Below are positions 23,698-32,503 of a stretch of 36,817 bases of DNA, one piece after another (position 1 is the stretch's first letter; each line of letters opens with the position of its first letter). The stretch is taken from the NCBI RefSeq assembly GCF_017312405.1, contig NZ_BLTG01000049.1, forward strand, positions 1 through 36,817, read 5' to 3'. The DNA is from Mycobacterium sp. PO1. Lineage in GTDB: Bacteria > Actinomycetota > Actinomycetes > Mycobacteriales > Mycobacteriaceae. The notes below the pieces were generated by a model that was not told the DNA's origin, ran no database searches, and saw only the letters and a program-made list of their open reading frames with translations. The position numbers were made by a program, and so were the translations under genes.

Positions 23698-24555
23698 TCA
23701 CAGGTCGATGCCGATCAGACGCAGCTCGAGTGCGGCCGCCGTGGCCGGCCCGACAATGCCGTCGACGTGTAGCCCCGGTGTCCGACGCTGGAATTCACGT
23801 ACGGCCTCCTCGGTTGCGGCGTCGAACTCACCGTTGATCTCCAAACCACCGGCGTAGGACGCGTAGGCGAACTTCAACCGGCGCTGCAGTTCGGCCACCT
23901 GCGGCCCTCGGGTACCGCGGTAGAGCAGCACGTCGGCGAATCTGCCGACCGGCACCGCCGGCCGAGGAGACGTCGCGCGGGGGACGGCACCGATCTGGCG
24001 CGCGACGTCGAGTCGAAGCCGATCCATGTCGATGGCCCCGGGATCCCACTTGCCCTGGGCCCGACCGCCGTACTCCTTGTGGCCGATGGTCCGGGCTGCC
24101 GGCACCCCAAGGCGCCGGCAGATCGCCGCACAGCTGTTCACCAGCGCAAAGTACTGAGCGTCGGGCCAGTTCTGGCGGTGCGGCGCCCACGGAGCGGTCC
24201 CCGAGTTCGCACATTCGATACCGATGGTGTGCCAGTTGCCCATGTTGACGGGCAGCCACGGGTACATGCCGATCCCCGCGTGCCAGGCCACGCCCGCCGC
24301 CACGACGGTCACCGTGCCGGTGCGGCCGATGTGAACCTGCGACAGCGGGCCCGGCAGATCCGGGCGCCCGTAGGCGATCGAGGCAGCGGTCGCGAAATCC
24401 GATCCGGTGTGATGCACCATGATCCCGCGGATGTCGTGGAAGTCGCCGTGGCCCCGCCCGCGCCAGCCCACGAACTCTGCCACGTCGAGACCTTCGGCCC
24501 GCAGCACATCGGCCAGCCACAGGGGATCACCACGCCACCCGGCGGCCTGGGGCAT
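23698..24555 (-). CDS. Endolysin-like N-acetylmuramoyl-L-alanine amidase with peptidoglycan-binding domain
   Basis: A 285-residue protein. Residues about 8-185 form an Amidase_2/PGRP domain with likely zinc ligands H48 (in MVHHTG), H159 (GHKEYG) and D171 (KWDPG), plus E114 as in AmpD-type enzymes. The opening WRGDPLWLADVLRAEG...GWRGRGHGDFHDIRG closely resembles amidase modules of mycobacteriophage LysA endolysins. Residues about 208-285 are a PG_binding_1 module (LYRGTRGPQVAELQRRL, DGIVGPATAAAL). It cuts the bond between muramic acid and the stem peptide. GAGGAGAG precedes the ATG. There is no signal peptide, so release to the wall is unexplained, and no phage gene is nearby. Probably a domesticated lysin used in wall remodelling. 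Confidence 0.87.
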   Translation of the reverse strand: MPQAAGWRGDPLWLADVLRAEGLDVAEFVGWRGRGHGDFHDIRGIMVHHTGSDFATAASIAYGRPDLPGPLSQVHIGRTGTVTVVAAGVAWHAGIGMYPWLPVNMGNWHTIGIECANSGTAPWAPHRQNWPDAQYFALVNSCAAICRRLGVPAARTIGHKEYGGRAQGKWDPGAIDMDRLRLDVARQIGAVPRATSPRPAVPVGRFADVLLYRGTRGPQVAELQRRLKFAYASYAGGLEINGEFDAATEEAVREFQRRTPGLHVDGIVGPATAAALELRLIGIDL

Positions 24556-24686
24556 GCAGAACTCTCCTCGAAACGCGGGCTGTCGGTGCCTTCCACCATG
24601 CAACCACCATGTTCGTGTCGACCTGACCCCGGGGTGCTCGTCCGGCCGCGGTGTTTGGCCCCCTGCGGCAGGGGTATTGCACTGCG

Positions 24687-25166
24687 GTGAGCGAGGATCC
24701 GGACGAGAGCCGACATCCCCTGATCGTGCGGCGCGACACCTCGGCGTCCCGCCGACAGGTCTGGGACGTCATCGCTGACGGGTGGACGTACTCGCAGTGG
24801 GTGGTGGGCAACTCCCGGATGCGGGCGGTGGACCCCAACTGGCCGCAACCGGGCAGCGTCATCCATCATTCCGTGGGCGTGTGGCCGCTGGTCATCAACG
24901 ATAGCACCAGGGTCGACGTCTGCGTTCCGATGAACAAGCTCGTGCTGATCGCCAAGGGCAGGCCGTTGGGCGCCGCGCGGATCACGTTGCGGTTGAGCGA
25001 CCTCGACGACGGCGGCTGCCGGGTGGAAATGGCCGAGGTACCGCTGTCTCCACCCTTGAGCTGGTTGCCGCGGGCTGCCGCGTTGGCCGCCGTGATCCCC
25101 CGCAACCGCGAAACCACGTGGCGGTTGACGGCGATCGCCGAGCGGCGCAGTTCGGACCGGGACTGA
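24687..25166 (+). CDS. SRPBCC (START/Bet v 1-like) family protein
   Basis: A 159-residue protein of the SRPBCC fold: an N-terminal strand RHPLIVRRDTSASRRQVWDVIADG, the W-Y-W helix region, GSVIHHSVGVWPLVINDSTRV in the middle and a C-terminal helix RNRETTWRLTAIAERR. Such proteins have a deep hydrophobic pocket and may bind lipids or polyketide-like ligands; many mycobacterial members are unassigned. The start is GTG at 24687. It is divergent from the amidase gene with about 130 bases between and converges on the DoxX gene. Confidence 0.8.
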   Translation: MSEDPDESRHPLIVRRDTSASRRQVWDVIADGWTYSQWVVGNSRMRAVDPNWPQPGSVIHHSVGVWPLVINDSTRVDVCVPMNKLVLIAKGRPLGAARITLRLSDLDDGGCRVEMAEVPLSPPLSWLPRAAALAAVIPRNRETTWRLTAIAERRSSDRD

Positions 25167-25177
25167 CGAGGACCGAC

Positions 25178-25615
25178 TCAGGTCGTCGCCTCCCGCGGCG
25201 TGGGATGAGTCATCCCGCGCCGGCGCAGATCATCGGCCGCCCAGGCCCCGCCGCCGGTGAACACCAGCAACAGGAATGCGAAGCAGTACAGCGCGGCCGA
25301 CTCGCCGCCGTTCTGAATCGGCAACAGCGCATCGGGCTGGTGTCGCCAGAAATAGGCCACCGCCATGGTCCCCGACGCGAGGAAAGCGGCTGCGCGGGTG
25401 AACAATCCGGCCATCACCAGAAGTCCGGCGACCAATTCGATCAGTCCGGCCCACCACGACGGCCACGCACCTGTCGCCGCCAGCGTGCCCCCATCCGGAG
25501 GCCAACCGAACAGTTTCACCGTTCCGTGCGAAGCGAACAGGAATCCGAGCACGACGCGGAAGACGAACACTCCCATCGGCCCGTTGACCTTGCTCAACGC
25601 CATCATCTTCGCCAT
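25178..25615 (-). CDS. DoxX family membrane protein
   Basis: A 145-residue four-helix membrane protein of the DoxX/DoxD family. FVFRVVLGFLFASHGTVKLFG is the diagnostic first helix, followed by WWAGLIELVAGLLVMAGLFTRAA, FLASGTMAVAYFW and ALYCFAFLLLVFTGGGAWAAD. DoxX proteins associate with redox functions; in mycobacteria a DoxX protein (MRC complex) links to superoxide dismutase and thiol defence, but that is not shown for this copy. The ATG before AKMMALSK gives a standard length. It is monocistronic and divergent from the SnoaL-like gene; the 249 bases between show no other gene. Confidence 0.85.
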   Translation of the reverse strand: MAKMMALSKVNGPMGVFVFRVVLGFLFASHGTVKLFGWPPDGGTLAATGAWPSWWAGLIELVAGLLVMAGLFTRAAAFLASGTMAVAYFWRHQPDALLPIQNGGESAALYCFAFLLLVFTGGGAWAADDLRRRGMTHPTPREATT

Positions 25616-25864
25616 GGGCGGCACGTTAGGCGAACGACGCCGCACATGGTTGGTCACGACGAGGACATCGCGCAGCCTCGCCGGGCCGCTGGCAACTCGG
25701 TGTCTTGTTCCGGCGCGACAATGACAACGGTGCACCCCGTCAGCCGGCTGTCACCGCAAACGGTGCCCGCGGTTCGCGAAAATCTGTGGCGTAATCTGCG
25801 TCACGTCAGTCCGGATCAACGCGGACCACGCCCTCGTGGCGAGGCCCGAACGAACGAGAGGTGC

Positions 25865-26266
25865 ATGGTGCAGTCGTTTCGTGAAGCCGTGGAAGCTCGG
25901 GACACCGACGCGATGGCGGCCCTGCTGGCCGACGACGTGGTGTTCACCAGTCCCGTCGCCTTCAAGCCCTATCCCGGAAAGCCCATCACCGCGGCGATCC
26001 TGCGGGGGGTGATGCGGGTCTTCGAGGACTTCCGCTACGTCCGGGAGATCACCGACAGCGGCGGACGCGACCATGCTCTCGTCTTCGAGGCGACCGTGGC
26101 AGGCAAGAAAGTCACCGGCTGCGACTTCATCCATGTCAACGAAGCCGGATTGATCGACGACTTCATGGTCATGGTGCGCCCGTTGTCCGGCGCCACCGCA
26201 TTGTCCGAGGCCATGGCCGCCCAGTTCGACCGCATCCAGGCGGAAGCCGCCGAGCACAGCAGCTGA
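25865..26266 (+). CDS. SnoaL-like / NTF2-fold protein
   Basis: A 133-residue protein of the NTF2-like superfamily. FREAVEARDTDAMAALLADDVVFTSPV is the characteristic first helix and 'DDVVF' strand, and CDFIHVNEAGLIDDFMVMVRP the closing sheet. The fold includes isomerases, cyclases and small-molecule hydrolases and cannot be given a substrate from sequence. GAGAGG lies before the ATG. The frame runs far upstream, but that part is antisense to the DoxX gene and is not coding. Confidence 0.82.
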   Translation: MVQSFREAVEARDTDAMAALLADDVVFTSPVAFKPYPGKPITAAILRGVMRVFEDFRYVREITDSGGRDHALVFEATVAGKKVTGCDFIHVNEAGLIDDFMVMVRPLSGATALSEAMAAQFDRIQAEAAEHSS

Positions 26267-26310
26267 GGCCGGCCGGGCAGGGCGGGTACGCGCGTGCGAC
26301 GATCGACGCG

Positions 26311-27144
26311 ATGCTGCCCGCCGACAACCACGTGCATTCCCGATGGTCGTGGGACACCGCCGAGACGGCGACGATGGAGCGAGAGTGCGAGTCCGCGATC
26401 CGGCGGGGCATCCCGGCGGTGGCGTTCACCGAGCACGTCGACTTCACGGAGTGGGGCGATGGCGACCGTGGCTACGGCGGGTCGGCGGACGTCAAGGTCG
26501 GCGACCGGCCGGGGGTGGCACCGTTCGATCCCGCCGGTTATGCCGAGAACATCGAGCGCTGCCGTGAGATGTTTCCGACACTGCGCATCTGGTCGGGCAT
26601 CGAAGCCGGTGAGCCGCACTACTTCTCGGCCAGTGTGGCTCGCGTGCTGAGCGCCGGAGTCTTCGACCGGGTGTTGGGTAGCTTGCACGGCATCGCCGTC
26701 GACGGCCGACTCGAAGCGATCAACTCTGTGCTGTTCGAGCGCCACGACCCTCGCGAGCTGATGGAACGTTATCTGAGCGACCTGGTCGACCTGGTCGAGC
26801 AGTCCCAGGTGTTCGGCGTGCTGGCCCATTGCGACTATCCGCGCCGGTACTGGCCCACCGAACGGGTCGGAACCTACCGCGAGGCCGACTTCGAGGAGCA
26901 TTACCGGGCCGTGTTCGCGGCGTTGGCTCCCACCGGGCGGGCTCTGGAGGTCAACACCAAGTCACCGCTGTCGTCCGTCGAACTGATTCGCTGGTGGTGG
27001 CAGGAAGGCGGGCAGGCCGTCTCGTTCGGCAGTGACGCACACCGACCCGACCGCGTCGGAGACCAGTTCGAGGTGGCCGTGCACATCGTCGAGGCGGCCG
27101 GTTTCCGTCCTGGCCGAGACCGTTTCGACTTCTGGCGTCGCTGA
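26311..27144 (+). CDS. PHP-domain phosphoesterase, histidinol-phosphatase-like
   Basis: A 277-residue PHP protein. The metal-binding motifs are visible in order: DNHVHS (H7, H9), FTEHVDF, IWSGIEAGEPHY, VLGSLHG, VLAHCDYPRR and FGSDAHRPD. These are the signature of the HisK-type histidinol-phosphate phosphatase and related PHP phosphoesterases, trinuclear-metal hydrolases in the cytoplasm. It is not next to his genes, and mycobacteria have another histidinol phosphatase, so the substrate may be different. No clear ribosome-binding site precedes the ATG. It follows the SnoaL-like gene by 44 bases and may share its transcript. Confidence 0.86.
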   Translation: MLPADNHVHSRWSWDTAETATMERECESAIRRGIPAVAFTEHVDFTEWGDGDRGYGGSADVKVGDRPGVAPFDPAGYAENIERCREMFPTLRIWSGIEAGEPHYFSASVARVLSAGVFDRVLGSLHGIAVDGRLEAINSVLFERHDPRELMERYLSDLVDLVEQSQVFGVLAHCDYPRRYWPTERVGTYREADFEEHYRAVFAALAPTGRALEVNTKSPLSSVELIRWWWQEGGQAVSFGSDAHRPDRVGDQFEVAVHIVEAAGFRPGRDRFDFWRR

Positions 27145-27153
27145 GCGCCGCCG

Positions 27154-27966
27154 TTACTCGTAGTTGATCCCTTCCAGTCGGAAGTCGCGTGCGGAGAAGT
27201 CGATCTGCGCGGCCGGATTGGCGACCGCGGTCGTCAGTCCTGACCCGAACGCACCCAGGCGATCGAACAACGTCGCCGTCCCGACCGCGATCCCCGCAGC
27301 GGAGTGGTGAGAGACGGCCTGTACCCCGAGCCAGTCGTCGACCGGCAGTCGCGAGAGTGCCACGGTGAGGTCACCGTTGATGTATCCGATCCCGGCGGTG
27401 CCCAGATTGGTCACGAGGCTCGTCGACTCGGCCACCGTGGCCGCACGCACGAACGGCGAGTTCTGTTGTCCGGCAACGATGCTGATCGAGTCGTTGAAGA
27501 ACCGCTTGCGCGAGTCGTTCTGCTGCCCGGCCGGCGACCGGGTCCAGCCGCCCTGGTCGCTACCGATATAGGGCGGCGGTGTTCCGTCCGGAGTGGGATG
27601 CTCGGGGAAGGCGTCGTCGGACATCCACAAGTCCCCCGGCGGTGGCGCGGAGGTCCGGAACCGCACGAGCGTGGCCCGAGCCACCACCCGGCCGTTCTGC
27701 ATCACCTCACACTGCGCACTGTGCACCCGCCGGCCGTCGCGGACCACCTCGACGCCGACGGTGGTGTGGGCGGTGCGGGCGGCGCGTAGCAGGTCGACGG
27801 TCAACCGGGCGGGCTGAAAGCCGTCGGTCGCGCACTCGTTCTCCAACGCCAGCGCGGCCAGTCCGACCATGGCCGGACCGTTGAGATGATCGTCACCCCA
27901 ATGACTTTGCGCGTACGGCGTGGGGTCGTAACCCCCGCCGGACGCGGTGAAGTAGGCAGTGAGCAC
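27154..27966 (-). CDS. Thioesterase family protein (double hot-dog, TesB-like)
   Basis: A 270-residue protein with two hot-dog-like halves. The first includes WGDDHLNGPAMVGLAALALEN, PARLTVDLLRAARTAHTTVGVEVVRDGRRVHSAQCEVMQNGRVVARA; the second has FVRAATVAESTSLVTNLGTAGIGYINGDLTVALSR and TATLFDRLGAFGSGLTTAVANP. This matches mycobacterial acyl-CoA thioesterase-like proteins that would hydrolyse acyl-CoA. The GTG start immediately follows the TGA of an SDR fragment, so it was once coupled to an SDR gene that is now broken. Its expression today may depend on read-through from the TspO side. Confidence 0.8.
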   Translation of the reverse strand: MLTAYFTASGGGYDPTPYAQSHWGDDHLNGPAMVGLAALALENECATDGFQPARLTVDLLRAARTAHTTVGVEVVRDGRRVHSAQCEVMQNGRVVARATLVRFRTSAPPPGDLWMSDDAFPEHPTPDGTPPPYIGSDQGGWTRSPAGQQNDSRKRFFNDSISIVAGQQNSPFVRAATVAESTSLVTNLGTAGIGYINGDLTVALSRLPVDDWLGVQAVSHHSAAGIAVGTATLFDRLGAFGSGLTTAVANPAAQIDFSARDFRLEGINYE

Positions 27967-28155
27967 TCAGGTGTTCCCGCCGCCGTCGACACCGAGGATC
28001 TGGCCGGTGATGGAACCGGCCGGCTCGGAGACCAGGAACGCGTACGCCGCGGCGATGTCTGCCGGACGGCCCGCTCGTCGCACCGGCGTCGGGTCGATGG
28101 TTGCCTGCACGTCGCCCAGCATGCCGCGTGCCCGCGAGCCGCGCAGCATCGGGGT
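27967..28155 (-). pseudogene. C-terminal remnant of a short-chain dehydrogenase gene
   Basis: About 62 codons from TPMLRGSRARGMLGDVQ to the end ITGQILGVDGGGNT clearly match the last quarter of a classical SDR (R-AGRPADIAAAYAFLVSEPAGSITGQ). The nucleotide-binding and catalytic parts are absent, and none of the three minus-strand frames upstream restores them. A GC-rich repeat and the TspO gene lie where the 5' part should be. The TGA abuts the thioesterase GTG, so the intact ancestor probably formed an operon with it. The 5' limit is approximate. Confidence 0.75.
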
Positions 28156-28234
28156 ACCGCCGTCACCGACTGTGAGCCCTGTGCGAAAAACCGGCCGGGA
28201 AATCGCACGGGTTTCACTCTCGGCGGCAGAGACA

Positions 28235-28333
28235 CGGCGGCAGGGCCCCGTCGACGCGGCGGCAGGGCCCCGTCGACAGGGGCCCATCGACAGAGATACG
28301 GCCACAGGGGCCCGTCGACGGAGGGCCGGCGAC
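28235..28333. repeat. GC-rich short repeat between SDR remnant and tspO
   Basis: CGGCGGCAGGGCCCCGTCGA (21 bases with its final C) occurs at 28235-28255 and again at 28257-28277. Degenerate GGGGCCCRTCGAC-like units follow to about 28333. It sits just where the SDR gene is truncated, so it may mark the deletion or recombination point. No coding function is seen. Confidence 0.7.
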
Positions 28334-28366
28334 AGAGAACCGACGGGGCGGTGTAGCCGGTCGGCG

Positions 28367-28849
28367 TCAGCGGTTCAGTTGCCAGATCCGCGTCGACAGC
28401 GCAGTGGCGAACGCACACCACAGGGGGTACGGCGCGAGAGCCGCGCCGGCCGGCGTGTTCACCTGGCCAGCCCGCCGGGCCAGGTCGGCGCTGCTGAGCG
28501 TCAGCACCCCGGCCAGGGCCGCCGCCGGACCCAGCATCCGACGGTTGAAGAACACCCAGCTCCAACCGGCGTTGAGCACCAGGTTCACCGCCAGTGCGCG
28601 CTTGTAGGCGCGGGCCTGCTCGGTGTCGCCGCGGTCATTGAGCGTGTCGATCGTCGACGCCGAGACCACCGCGATGTCGGAGTACAGGATGTTCCATGCG
28701 ACCGGGAACGCCCACCTCGGCGGCTGGAAGCCGGGCTTCTTCAGACGGCGATACCAGCGCGACTCGACGACGGGGGTGGTGGCCAGACCGCCCGCGGCGG
28801 CGGCGGTGAACGCAGCCCCGGCAGTCTTCGCGAGGGTCAACGGACGCAT
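28367..28849 (-). CDS. tspO: TspO/MBR family membrane protein
   Basis: A 160-residue, five-helix membrane protein of the TspO (tryptophan-rich sensory protein) family. W-YRRLKKPGFQPPRWAFPVAWNILY is the signature 'KP-F-PP-W-F-P-W--LY' block, and NLVLNAGWSWVFF matches the conserved 'N--W--FF' helix. Members bind porphyrins and cholesterol-like ligands and are linked to oxidative stress. The ATG at 28849 is preceded by AAGGA at good spacing; a TTG six codons upstream is less likely. It is divergent from the MFS exporter gene, with about 180 bases between. Confidence 0.9.
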   Translation of the reverse strand: MRPLTLAKTAGAAFTAAAAGGLATTPVVESRWYRRLKKPGFQPPRWAFPVAWNILYSDIAVVSASTIDTLNDRGDTEQARAYKRALAVNLVLNAGWSWVFFNRRMLGPAAALAGVLTLSSADLARRAGQVNTPAGAALAPYPLWCAFATALSTRIWQLNR

Positions 28850-29029
28850 CGGTGATCCTTTCGTCAAGGCGGCACGGGACCGTGCCCTTGGGCAGTACCC
28901 CGATCAAGGTGCCATGACTCACCGGCTTTGCGACAGCCCCCGCCCGGGGCGACGGCCGCCGCTCGTGGGCAGAGGCACCCCGCGCATAATCGCCTGGGAA
29001 GCACAGACGGGCTAACGATCGGAGTGGGC

Positions 29030-30505
29030 GTGCACGAGATTGGCGTGGACCGATCCGCTGCCGCGCTCGACGACCCGGCCCGACGACCGCGCCTGCTGGT
29101 CATCGGCCTCGGCGTCGTCGTGCTCACCGTCGCGGTTCTGCAGACAGCAGTCGTCCCGGTACTGGGCGTGATCGCTGAGCAACTCGACGCCTCGACCGTG
29201 GCCGTCAGCTGGGCAGTGACAGCCAATCTGCTTGCGGCTGCCGCGATGACACCGCTGATCGGACGCCTGGCCGATCTGCACCGCAAGAAGCGGGTGCTGC
29301 TCGGCGTGCTCATCGTGGTCCTGGCCGGTTCGGTGCTGGCGGCGGCGACCACCTCGCTGGCGCTGCTGATCACAGCGCGGGTCCTGCAGGCCGCTTCCTT
29401 TGCGCTGTACCCGATCAGCATCGCGATCCTGCGGGAGGAACTTCCACCCGAACGGATGGGGTCGGCGCTGGCGATCCTGTCGGGCACGTTGGGGTTCGGC
29501 GGCGGCGCCGGCCTGGTCGTGGTGGGCCTGCTGATGAGCGGAAACGCCGACTACCACCGGGTGTTCTGGCTGACGACGGGGTTCACCGTGCTGGTGATCG
29601 GGCTCGTCGTCTCGCTGGTGCCGAACCGGCCGCGCAGCGCTACCGGCTCGATCGACTGGCTGGGCGCACTCGGACTGGCCGCCGGGCTCACCGCTGTGCT
29701 GCTGACGATCACCCAGGGCAACGAGTGGGGCTGGGTGTCGCCGCGCACCCTCTCCACCGCCGCCGGCGGGATCGCGGTCCTCGCCTGCTGGTGGATCTGG
29801 GAGCGGCGGGTGGCCCGGCCGCTGGTGTCGACCCGCATGCTGACCCGGCGCTCGATGCTGTTCACCAACCTGGCGACGGTCAGCGTCGGCATGGGTCTGT
29901 ACTTCGCGTTCCTCGGCCTCACCCAGTTCGTGCAGATGGATCCCGACATCGCGGGTTACGGCTTCGGGGCCACCGTGCTCCAGGCCAGCGTGGTGTATCT
30001 GCTTCCCGGGGCGCTGGCGGGATTCGTCGTCGCGCTGGTGTCCGGCCGGTTCATCGACCGGTTCGGCGCGCGGCCGGTGCTGATGATCGCCGCCGTCGTC
30101 GGGATCGCGGGTTTTGCACTCATTGCCTTCGCGCACACCTCGCCCTGGCAGGTGATCGTGGCCAGCGTGCTTGCCAACGTCTACATCAGCCTCGGCTACG
30201 GCGCATTACCGGCGTTGGTGGTCAGCGAGGTCGAGACCGGAGAAACCGGTGTCGCCACGGGCATGAACGCGATCGCGCGGACGGTGGGCAGCTCCATCGC
30301 GGCGGCACTCGTCGCGCTGCTGCTGAATCGCACGACCGCCGCCGGTACTCCGATGGAGAGCAGCTTCGTGGCCACATTCCTGGGGGGTGCGGCCACCGCC
30401 GTGCTGGCGATCGCGCTCATCGCCGCATCACGGCCCCGACCCGCACACAGCGAATCCGCCGAGGCACGCTACGAATCCCGCGCGATGAACCACGAGTGGG
30501 GCTGA
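29030..30505 (+). CDS. MFS exporter (drug:H+ antiporter type)
   Basis: A 491-residue major facilitator protein with about 14 hydrophobic helices. The loop 2-3 motif GRLADLHRKKRVLL and the helix-5 region SALAILSGTLGFGGGAGLVVVG (motif C-like glycine pattern) point to a DHA-type multidrug exporter such as the EmrB/QacA group. The GTG at 29030 has GGAG five bases upstream; frames further upstream look non-coding. The substrate cannot be read from sequence. A TspO gene is divergent on one side and an SRPBCC gene converges on the other. Confidence 0.85.
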   Translation: MHEIGVDRSAAALDDPARRPRLLVIGLGVVVLTVAVLQTAVVPVLGVIAEQLDASTVAVSWAVTANLLAAAAMTPLIGRLADLHRKKRVLLGVLIVVLAGSVLAAATTSLALLITARVLQAASFALYPISIAILREELPPERMGSALAILSGTLGFGGGAGLVVVGLLMSGNADYHRVFWLTTGFTVLVIGLVVSLVPNRPRSATGSIDWLGALGLAAGLTAVLLTITQGNEWGWVSPRTLSTAAGGIAVLACWWIWERRVARPLVSTRMLTRRSMLFTNLATVSVGMGLYFAFLGLTQFVQMDPDIAGYGFGATVLQASVVYLLPGALAGFVVALVSGRFIDRFGARPVLMIAAVVGIAGFALIAFAHTSPWQVIVASVLANVYISLGYGALPALVVSEVETGETGVATGMNAIARTVGSSIAAALVALLLNRTTAAGTPMESSFVATFLGGAATAVLAIALIAASRPRPAHSESAEARYESRAMNHEWG

Positions 30506-30515
30506 AAACCCGCTG

Positions 30516-30956
30516 CTAGCGCAGTCGGGCCAAATTCTGCACGGACTTGCGCACGTCGCCCTTGATGACCCTGGCGACCAGCCCGCCGACCGGCGTGCTG
30601 AGCAGACCCCCGGACAGGTCCGCGAGCACCCGGAAATCGGAGCCTTCCACCCCGTCCTGCGTCCTCGGCTGCACCTCCATGGTCAGACCGATCCGCACGC
30701 CACCGAAACCGGTGCCGACCAGCTCGATCTCCTTGGGCTCGTCGTAGCGGGTGACCCGCCAGTGGATCGTGTTGCGGAAACCCTTGACCTTGATACAGGA
30801 CGACACCTCGGTGCCCACGTCGATCTCGTCGGGCACCTCGCCGCGCCACCCGCCGAAGATGGTCAGCCACTCCTCGAACCTCCGCAGATTCGAAGCCAGG
30901 TCCCACGCCCGCTCCGGGCTGAGGTCGGAGGACACCGATACATCGACAGAAGCCAT
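30516..30956 (-). CDS. SRPBCC / polyketide cyclase-like family protein
   Basis: A 146-residue SRPBCC-fold protein: MASVDVSVSSDLSPERAWDLASNLRRFEEWL opens the fold, TIHWRVTRYDEPKEIELVGTGFGGVRIGLTMEVQP forms the sheet and GGLVARVIKGDVRKSVQNLARL the last helix, typical of the mycobacterial type II toxin-antitoxin 'Rv0910-like' or CoxG-like SRPBCC proteins. The ATG is preceded by GGGAGAA. It converges on the MFS gene ten bases away. No toxin partner lies next to it, so a simple ligand-binding role is equally possible. Confidence 0.82.
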   Translation of the reverse strand: MASVDVSVSSDLSPERAWDLASNLRRFEEWLTIFGGWRGEVPDEIDVGTEVSSCIKVKGFRNTIHWRVTRYDEPKEIELVGTGFGGVRIGLTMEVQPRTQDGVEGSDFRVLADLSGGLLSTPVGGLVARVIKGDVRKSVQNLARLR

Positions 30957-31155
30957 GCTGTTCTCCCTACCCCACCTGATCATCGCGGTAAACGGGCTTC
31001 ACCCGGCGAAGTCAGCTGCGAAGATCATGATCGGCGACAACCGCGACGACCGCATGCCGGCCCACCCCAGGTCCGGCGGCAGTGCTGCACGCGCCTCGAT
31101 GCGCGGATTCCCGCGACGTGAGCCAGAATCAGCAAGGGATTCGATTGTGGAAATG

Positions 31156-31198
31156 TAAATTCGTTGCGGAATCGCTTGCGAAGGTCGGCGCGATCCGC
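31156..31198 (+). promoter_or_regulatory. Candidate promoter and leader hairpin of the pot operon
   Basis: TAAATT at 31156-31161 fits the TANNNT -10 pattern within the only AT-rich patch of the 283-base gap. GCGGAATCG (31166-31174) and CGATCCGC (31191-31198) would pair with one bulged A near the predicted 5' end. No clear -35 is seen. The rest of the gap shows no gene. Confidence 0.35.
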
Positions 31199-31239
31199 GA
31201 AGGTTTACCCACAGCTTCACGGCTGGCACCTGAGGAGGA

Positions 31240-32448
<1,209 letters not shown>

Positions 32449-32503
32449 TCCCGTCATCAGGCCGCCCCATCCCTTCCCTGAGCCGACGAAAGGCACCCTT
32501 CGC

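Noticed and set aside
23698..24555. Prophage remnant around the endolysin-like gene
   Set aside because: Neighbours are a molybdopterin enzyme and an SRPBCC protein; no phage structural, integration or holin gene and no attachment-site repeats seen.
25765..25800. Promoter with TAATCT as -10 before the SnoaL-like gene
   Set aside because: The hexamer fits, but no -35 is at suitable spacing and the leader would be about 60 bases with nothing else in support.
30516..30956. Toxin-antitoxin module for the SRPBCC protein
   Set aside because: Related proteins have been called toxins, but no small antitoxin-like gene is adjacent on either side.
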